The notes beneath the pieces were generated by a model. That model searched no databases. It saw only the letters and a program-made list of their open reading frames with translations, and was not told the DNA's origin. A stretch of DNA of 64,000 bases from Cryptomeria japonica (Eukaryota > Streptophyta > Pinopsida > Cupressales > Cupressaceae), in the NCBI RefSeq assembly GCF_030272615.1, contig NC_081412.1:670618852-670682851 (forward strand). Direction: 5' to 3'. The translations under genes and the position numbers were made by a program. Positions 57,077 to 64,000 of this stretch are shown one piece after another (the first letter of the stretch is position 1; the number at the start of each line of letters is the position of its first letter).

Positions 57077-58965
57077 AACCCCTATTAACTTTTTTTTTAT
57101 GACATAGATTGTCATGATTGTGGCTAAAAGACAATTACTTTCAACCATCACTTTGAAATTTAGAGATACTGCTACAAATAGACTCTTGTCATGATTTATC
57201 ACTTATCTCAAACTCTTGATATTGCGACTATTCTAAATGTATCAAAGGACTGCTCTATTTGAGGTCTTTGTTGGCTTAATGATATTCTTTGAAATGACTA
57301 TGTATGCTCCAAAGCTCTATCCTTTCATTCATTTATCTCTATAGTATCTATGACAATGAGTTCTACTACTCTTGATGGACCGTTACCCTTCTAGAATATT
57401 AAGGCTATGAAATAGCTACCCTAAGGTTGCTTGCATAGGGTGATTTCGATGCATTACCAGACATTCTTGTGGTAGACATAAGATTTGATCACTCAAAAGC
57501 TATAGGAAAGTTTTCATTGATTCCTATATGTCCCGACTGCTACAAGCTTTTATTGTGATTCATTGTCAAAATGGGATAGGACTGCCACTATGCATGTTGA
57601 GATATACATTGATTTTGAAGGATGCTCTCTGTCACTATCCCTTCTTACCCTTAAATGGTGTAGAAGATGTGATCTCATCTGAGTTGTCTTATAGCTAAAT
57701 CATTGTGTTTTTCTATCATGGAATGATCTTTCACTATACTTTTGTGTTGGTTGCATGCTCATACTGAATTTTATTTAGCTTTGAAACTGTATCTTGCCTA
57801 TAAGCTAAATTTATCTTGTTGTAGACCTTGAGATTGAAGGATCTCCTTTCCCTATGTGATTGGCTGTCCTTTATTGGCAAGGGATGCAAATCTCATTTAT
57901 TATTCACTTTCTTTTCATCATTGTGCATGACTACCATCTTCTTTATGGGGTTTTGGTGTTGCTCATTGTGACCTTTTACAATGTGACTTTTGTTCTTGCA
58001 TGAATTCTGGGACTTGCAATGAGGTTTAAATTGTCTTCAATGTTTATCTAGGCCTTCCTTATACTGCACTATGCATCAACATGACTGTCATCTACCTCTG
58101 TTACAACATCCCATCACTTGATGTAATTCCTCTGGGACTATTATAGCATTGAAATTGACTACTCATTGTATCATGCTCTTTAGCAATAGTGTTCTTTTGA
58201 AGAAATTCATTGTACTCTTAACATACATGCCTATAACTTAGCATGTTGGGCTCAACCCTTGTGGGAGCCACATTTTACCCCACATGCTATAATTTGATGG
58301 ACAACAACATTGCTTTTCCTATTATCTATATAGTGAACAAACAAGTTAGATAGAACAGTGCATTTGATGATTTGACCTGATGATTTGATCTGATACTTGT
58401 TTATTTTCTTGGTACACTAGCTATTGTGATGCACATGAGGGTTAGATTGTATGTTTGTAGGTACATATGCAGATAGTGAATGATGACTCTCATTGCTCTA
58501 ACACATTATCTTCTCAAATGTAGGTACTCAGGGGTAGCGAGGAGGCACAACTGAATGCAAGATGGGCTAAAGATTGTAGATGGTGCAAAACAACCCAAAG
58601 AGGACTCGTCATTCAAGCAATGATGAGTCACCCTTCCCTATTCTTCATTTTACATTTGTTTTGCACTCGCAAGTATATATTTTATTCTTCACCTACACCA
58701 CCAGCTAGTCTCACGGCTTGTGTGAGACATTGTACATTCATGCTAATAAAGATTACTTTTCTCAAAATTTTGTTCTCTCTCTCAGAGTCTATTTCCTATG
58801 TGTTTGCATATTGAAATATAATGATGTAATCTTTTGTTTTTCTTTCCTTTCATATGAATAAAATGTACCTTTCTGATTATGAAAATACAAAAGCTCTACC
58901 TGATTGAGCTTGTTAGTGGAAATAGGTAACACCATGAAAATTAGGTGATGGGGAAGTAGGTGAAT
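57077..58965. other. Continuation of the decayed stretch interrupted by the copia
   Basis: Same T-rich, gactgc-rich composition as 48500-50473. No ORF of note. Around 58740-58860 there are AATAAA-like signals (gctaataaagatt, gaataaaatg). Confidence 0.45.
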
Positions 58966-59990
58966 AATTGATGCCTATTGGAAAGTGGGGCAACATTGTG
59001 TTAATTAGATCCTACATAATAGGGTGTTGGTCGAGCAAAGGCATGGACGGACTAGACTCACCATTCAACAACTTCTTTCTTGCCAACTCATGGACCTTCT
59101 CTAAGATTGCCCTTTCCTCAGCCTCATGTTCCTTCCTTGCATTATCTCATTCCATTTTTTCAGCCTTTTCCTTCTTCTCTAATTCTTTCAGCCTTTCCTT
59201 TTCTTGCCACAAGATTGCCTTCTCCTTTCTCAATAGTGCATTAGTTTCTTTGGCCAACAAACTTGCTACCTTGTTTTCTTTTATCTGCTCTCTCTTTCTT
59301 TGTTTCCCCTCCTCTATTTCTCTACTCATCTCTGCAAACTTGACACCCTCGACAAACTCATCAGAAGTTATCAACTGCCCTTATTGCGCCAAACAGATGC
59401 TAGTTGAAGTCCTCCTACCACTTCTCTAGTTCACAATGTGAATGGGCAACTTTAAGAATCATGAAAGTGTATTCTGTTGTTGTGATTGAGGTCTCTCACT
59501 TACTTGTGACATCAAGCTCTCCTCTTCCACATTACAATCTTCTGTTTCTTCTTGCATCCAACCTACATTCTTTCTTCTTGTTAGAGTCACCACAATCTGT
59601 ACAGTAATGCATCATTTCTAGAATGACACCTTCTGGTGGTGAAGGCAAGCTAGATGTCTCTCGTTCATCTTTGCCTTCCAACTTAACACAGAGATTTTCC
59701 ACCCCTTCCACCACCTAGGATGGTGAAATTTTCTCAGATGGAAGGTCAAGGCTCTTGTCCAAAGTGTCAACTACAACTTCGTGAATGTTGGTGGCTTCTT
59801 GTTCCATGTCAACGTGTGTAGTTGAATTCATTTGACGAATGGCTGCAATGTTTTCTGCAACCACTTTTGGGGAGACATGGACTCTTGAAAGGCTAAGCAT
59901 GTTTTGCACTACAGATGCATCTTCCCCATAATTAATGTGGAATGTAGTGTTGGGCTGCATGTGGGTATGTGTAGGATCATGATGTGCCAA
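58966..59990 (-). pseudogene. Coiled-coil protein pseudogene, unrecognised family
   Basis: Minus-strand coding remnant in pieces. 59990-59532 (MAHHDPTHTHMQPNTTFHIN...) is open except for a TAG at ~59717, with a Cys pair (MMHYCTDCGDSNKKK). After a frame change, 59385-58966 encodes a strongly charged coiled coil (EGVKFAEMSREIEEGKQRKR, KERLKELEKKEKAEKME) with two stops. No introns or LTRs seen around it. It may be a fragment carried by a transposon. I do not recognise the family. Confidence 0.4.
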
Positions 59991-60960
59991 AACAGGCCCT
60001 TAAGTGGGAATGAAATTTCAGAAAATCAGAGTTATGCAACTTGACATGAAAATTTGAATAAGTTGTGAACATAATTTTTAAAATATGTAAGAGAATATGT
60101 AGAAAATTGAATTTAGTTTCTAAGCTACTAGTTGTTTTTTGGAAAAAAAAAATCCTATTTGATTTCAAATTTCAAATTTCAATGCAGTGGTACTAAAATT
60201 TCAGGAAAGAAAAAAGAAGTAGACGTATGTCTGACCACCCTAATCAAAATAAAATCATAATATTTTTTTATAATATTTATAATATAAGTATTAGACTCAT
60301 GTCTGGATGTGACACATATTTTTTTTTTATAAACTAAATAATTATTTATGAATTTTTTACTACAACTTTTCAGAAATTCAAAAATTCCTACATCTGACCA
60401 CCTTAACTTGGTCAAAACCTTATGAATTTTTTTTTTAAAATTTTTTTCTCTATAGTAGACGAAGCATAGGATGTGATGCATGTTTCAGATTCAAAAAATG
60501 TTATACCATTTGAAAGTTATGAGTGTTTTTCAATGAGTCTATCAAATAGGACTATTGTCAGAATTCAATTAGAAAATAAATAATAATTATTTATTAAAGT
60601 CGAAATAAGACAAGCCTTATATTGTTGGAAAGCTTGGAACATCCTTAAAAAAACCTTTTTGTTTTATCAATTTTGGCTACAAAAAAAGTCGTCAGCCACC
60701 AGTGTAAAGTTTGGAAAATCAAGGAATACTAAAAAACAAGTTTTTCAGTTGACTTTCCAGGCTTGTCACTTCCAAGCCAAATACCAAAGCATTCCCAAGC
60801 CGAAATTTGAAATTTGAAAATTTGACTACAAAAATCGTATATCCGATTATATCGGATATCTGATTTTTATTAGTAAATTCTCTAACTAAATTTGCCCATA
60901 ATTAATCTAATGTTTATTAATATATTAATATATTAATTTATAAATAAATTAGTATATGAT
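59991..60960. other. AT-rich non-coding
   Basis: Homopolymer-rich sequence with no supported ORF. Confidence 0.5.
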
Positions 60961-60991
60961 ATTAGGGAGAGGGAGAGGGAGAGGGAGAGGG

Positions 60992-61045
<54 letters not shown>
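60961..61045. repeat. (GGGAGA)n/(GA)n microsatellite
   Basis: gggaga units passing into a pure GA run. Long Ser/Leu or Pro/Ser frames on the minus strand here are artefacts of the repeat. Confidence 0.95.
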
Positions 61046-61048
<3 letters not shown>

Positions 61049-61069
61049 GAAGGGGGAAGGGAGAGAGAC

Positions 61070-61560
61070 ACTAGTACATTCAGAGCTAATTTCTGACGAC
61101 CGATTATCGGAATTGTGACTAATTTTTGTCGGAGTGCCAACAAAAGTAGCCGTCGAAAACTCATCGTCGGATTTGTCAATGATGCCCCTAACCATCAGAA
61201 ATACGTCAATCCCATGGTCTCCACCGATGGTGGGCATGATCGCTCTTCCGGTCAAAAAATTCGTCGGACATGCAGCATCCCCGTTGGATGCTTCTGTAGA
61301 TTTCGTCAGAACGTCGACGACAATTTGGAACTTCGCACCAATGGTGATGCTGTTTGTCGGACACTTGTGTCATCAGTCCATTCAGAGGCATCGATGATAA
61401 TCCAACTATGCAGTGTCATCGCACGTATAGCATCCTCATTGAATGTTTGTGTAGTTTGAGTCAGAAGTGCGACTACTCCAAAACCTTTTCACCGACGAGA
61501 ACGTTGTATGTCCGATGATTTCATTGTTGGTGGAAAGCTTGGTACTCGTCATAATTCTGA
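61070..61560. mobile_element. Possible CACTA-type transposon end
   Basis: Starts CACTAGTACATTCAGAGCT, then ~450 bp with repeated gtcgg/ccgac words (near 61126, 61161, 61262, 61352, 61490). That resembles CACTA termini with subterminal repeats. The opposite end and a 3-bp target duplication were not found, so this is tentative. Confidence 0.25.
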
Positions 61561-61785
61561 CGATGATAATATTTTTATAAAAAAAATATATTATTATCCA
61601 GTCATTGATATGTACAGCGAATGATGTTATATCCCCACCACCTACCAGTAGGGGGCAAAGGTTTGAGGCTAATATGAGGCACACTAGTTTCAAGCTAATA
61701 TGATCAGGCACACCATGGTTGAGATGGTCCAACTCCCTAGTCTCACTCTAGGACTAAGCTCATGCCATATCTAAATGAAAGACAT

Positions 61786-62166
61786 CTCAAATACATCGTC
61801 AGTGGAAAGCTGCAAAATGCCATTTTCATACATAAGCAAGACATACACAATTGGGCACAATCACCAAGAGAATGGTAAAAAGTGTGTTTGAGATCATTGT
61901 CCTAATTGTGGCGTGGTCACCAAGAGATCATTGTAAATTTGTCAACCTTTCCTTCATTTAAACCAAGTAAACCTTTATGTATATGCATATGCATATGCAT
62001 ATGGATATGTATATGTATATGTATTTATGCATATGTATATATTTTTGTGTATTCATTAAAGATCACTGTCCTAAATTGTGGTGTGGTCACCAAGAGATCA
62101 CCATAAATTTGTCAACCTTTCCTTCATTTAAACCAAGTAAACCTTTATGTATATGCATATGCATAC

Positions 62167-62218
<52 letters not shown>

Positions 62219-62292
62219 TTATATGCATATGTATATAATTGTGTGTAATCATTAGTATATATAATAGTAAGTTTTCTATATTCATAAAATAT

Positions 62293-62323
<31 letters not shown>

Positions 62324-62576
62324 TTATACATATGCATATGTATATACATATACATATCCATATGCATATGCATATACATATACATAAAGGTTTACTTGGT
62401 TTAAATGAAGGAAAGGTTGACAAATTTACGGTGATCTCCTGGTGACCACACCACAATTAAGACAATGATCTCAAACACATTTTTTACCGTTCTATTGGTG
62501 ATTGTGCCCAATTGAGTATGTCTTGCTTATGTATGAAAATGACATTTTGCAGCTTTCCACTGACGATGTATTTGAG
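61786..62576. repeat. Fold-back inverted repeat around TATG microsatellites
   Basis: Left arm 61786-~62005 and right arm ~62355-62576 are reverse complements for ~195 bp (ctcaaatacatcgtcagtgg... against ...gacgatgtatttgag) and run on into tatgca/tatgta repeats. The inner part of the left arm is also duplicated in tandem at 62062-62160. No coding capacity. Confidence 0.8.
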
Positions 62577-63046
62577 TAAAAGATTTTTATTTAATTTTGA
62601 GCATTTTGTGGATGGTATAATCAAGAAACATATCATCACCCTCACCAATTATGCTCAACTGATTTAAGTACAAACATTTGATTGTTAATAATTTTTAAAT
62701 TAAGGGAGTACTTTTCAAAATAGAATTGTTGAATTATTGATTTTTTATATATATATTAGTATAAGCCTTTTATGGATGGTATAATTAAGAAACAAGCCAT
62801 CACCTACACTAGTTATGCTCGATTGATTGAACTACAACCCTTTGGTTGTTAATAATATTTAAAGGAATGAATTACTTCTCAAAATAAAATTGTTGGATTA
62901 TTGAATTAGTATATATAATAGTAAGCTTTCTATATTCATAAAAGATCATATACATATACATAAGCATATGAATATATGCATATATATAAAGGTTTACTTG
63001 GTTTAAATGAAGGAAAGGTTGACAAATTTACGATGATCTCTTGATG
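62577..63046. repeat. ~165-bp tandem duplication and a third arm fragment
   Basis: 62601-62750 and 62769-62905 are diverged tandem copies (tggatggtataat-aagaaac...gttgttaata). 62252-62310 and 62907-62968 also match. 62984-63045 repeats the inner arm sequence in the right-arm orientation. Confidence 0.7.
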
Positions 63047-63265
63047 GGAAAGCCTAGTGAAGAGGCTAGGTAGGGTGAAGGTTGGAGAGATCTACCCATT
63101 GGAGGGGTATATCTTATGATTTGTATAGTTGTATGTTGGATATCTAAAGGTGAGACAACAACCAATTGATTCTAGAAGTGGGTGGAAGTGTGAGATTGGA
63201 GAAACCCTTTTTTTTAGGGGTTTGAGTGAAGAATTTAGGGCTTTTGGGGTTGTGAACCTCATACC
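63047..63265. repeat. Dispersed repeat R, copy 2
   Basis: Matches 2387-2660 in the same orientation. Followed at 63278-63339 by a ~30-bp tandem duplication (atcttacccttatgaaccaa...). Confidence 0.6.
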
Positions 63266-63309
63266 TTGAAATTGATATTACCATCTTACCCTTATGAACC
63301 AAATAGGTG

Positions 63310-64000
63310 TCATCTTACCCTTATGAACCAAATAGGTGTTTGTGTAACCATCATGTATAATTCTTCTAGAATATTATCCATATCCATGACATCACATAAA
63401 ATGCTATCAACATACTTACCAATGGAGAAATTTATGACTACTTGATCCTTTACCAACATATTCTGACCTTCACTAACCCATGTAGTAAAATATGGCTTAG
63501 GATGTGCAAGGGTTTGTAAATTCAACTTTTTGACTACTTCATAAGCAACCAAATTGTGACAAGCCCCCGAATCAACAATCAAATTGCATACCTTTCCATG
63601 GGTTAGACAATTTGTCCTGAAGATCCTCTCTTGCTATGATGGTTGTACTTTCCCCATGAGTAATAACTCTCCTTCCTCTGGAAATGCCAAGATAGGTTCT
63701 TGTTCTTCTCCTTTTGTGTCTTCTTGTGTCAAGTTTACCCTTTCTATCATTCTTATCTTCACTCCATTTAGGACATTTGAATGATGGGTGCCCTCGTTCA
63801 TTACAATTATAACACCTAAATGTGCCTCTTCCTCTCTAACTCTTCAACCTCCATAAAACTTGTTTAAAAGCATCTAAGAATGAAATGGTCTCTAACTCTT
63901 AATACACTGTCTATATAGTATATACTCACCCAAAATCTAAATATCACAAAAAGACAAAAGAAAATCTAATCTAGTTCCAAATGAACCTATACAATGAGGA
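63310..64000 (-). pseudogene. Ty3/gypsy gag-protease fragment at the window edge
   Basis: Minus strand. A Gag knuckle, CYNCNERGHPSFKC (~63830-63785), then after a frame change a spacer and an aspartic protease: IVDSGACHNLVAYEVVKKLN and FSIGKYVDSILCDVMDMD, with the DSGA active site intact. One TAG at ~63630 interrupts the spacer. The protease ends abruptly at ~63340 in a duplicated junction, so RT and the rest are missing. The style (C-x-lvDSG-C/A-N-v, HPKPY) is typical of chromovirus-like Ty3 elements. Confidence 0.8.

Noticed and set aside
60949-61255. Ser/Leu/Pro-repeat proteins on the minus strand
   Set aside because: Produced by translating the GA microsatellite.

Overview
This window is nuclear DNA from a plant with a large, repeat-dense genome. 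Full-length and nested Ty1/copia and Ty3/gypsy LTR retrotransposons, C-to-T-type decay of their coding frames, GA/TA/TATG microsatellites and a broken TIR-NB-ARC-LRR resistance gene with GT-AG introns all point that way. A gymnosperm such as a conifer is my best guess, but nothing here fixes the species. I see no intact single-copy host gene, no rRNA or tRNA gene, and nothing bacterial.

Layout. 1-5149: two minus-strand copia-like fragments, each with one LTR plus a coiled-coil Gag-like protein (A: 1-1190; B: ~3135-5149). 5150-6890: relic of a retroelement ORF that is not gag or pol. 6894-14676: complete, young minus-strand Ty3/gypsy element with gag-pro only and exact 5-bp target duplication ATGGC. 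14682-15722: flank with a truncated basic/acidic ORF. 15723-38020: a plus-strand Tat-like Ty3/gypsy element with ~5-kb LTRs (5057 bp rebuilt, 4652 bp). Each LTR contains a ~1000-codon ORF unrelated to gag/pol. A complete but dead copia element (19786-26417, exact duplication AGTTA) sits in the 5' LTR. 38374-38904: hAT-like MITE. 38947-42095: TNL resistance pseudogene. 43742-45190: ~500-bp tandem array. 50474-57071: complete non-autonomous copia-like element coding for a four-zinc-knuckle coiled-coil protein and a ~1070-codon non-viral ORF. 58966-59990: minus-strand coiled-coil pseudogene. 60961-63300: microsatellites, a possible CACTA-type end and a fold-back repeat. 63310-64000: minus-strand Ty3 gag-pro fragment.

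How the parts relate. The full-length copia (19786-26417) and the non-autonomous copia (50474-57071) share a tRNA-iMet-type primer site and an identical 35-bp polypurine/LTR junction, so one could have been copied by the other's enzymes. The non-autonomous element, the relic at 5831-6824 and the ORF inside the giant LTRs appear to encode distantly related proteins with a shared I-[TSN]-[KR]-E motif and a later hydrophobic block. This is a family of retroelement passenger proteins found in two LTR superfamilies. Those proteins and the giant ORF-bearing LTRs are the most interesting content of the window.

Decay. Most frames are broken by TAG or TGA where the partner copy or the family has CAG, CGA or TGG. 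This fits deamination of methylated cytosine in silenced elements. The whole 5.8-kb Tat gag-pol is one frame with about twenty stops and no frameshift.
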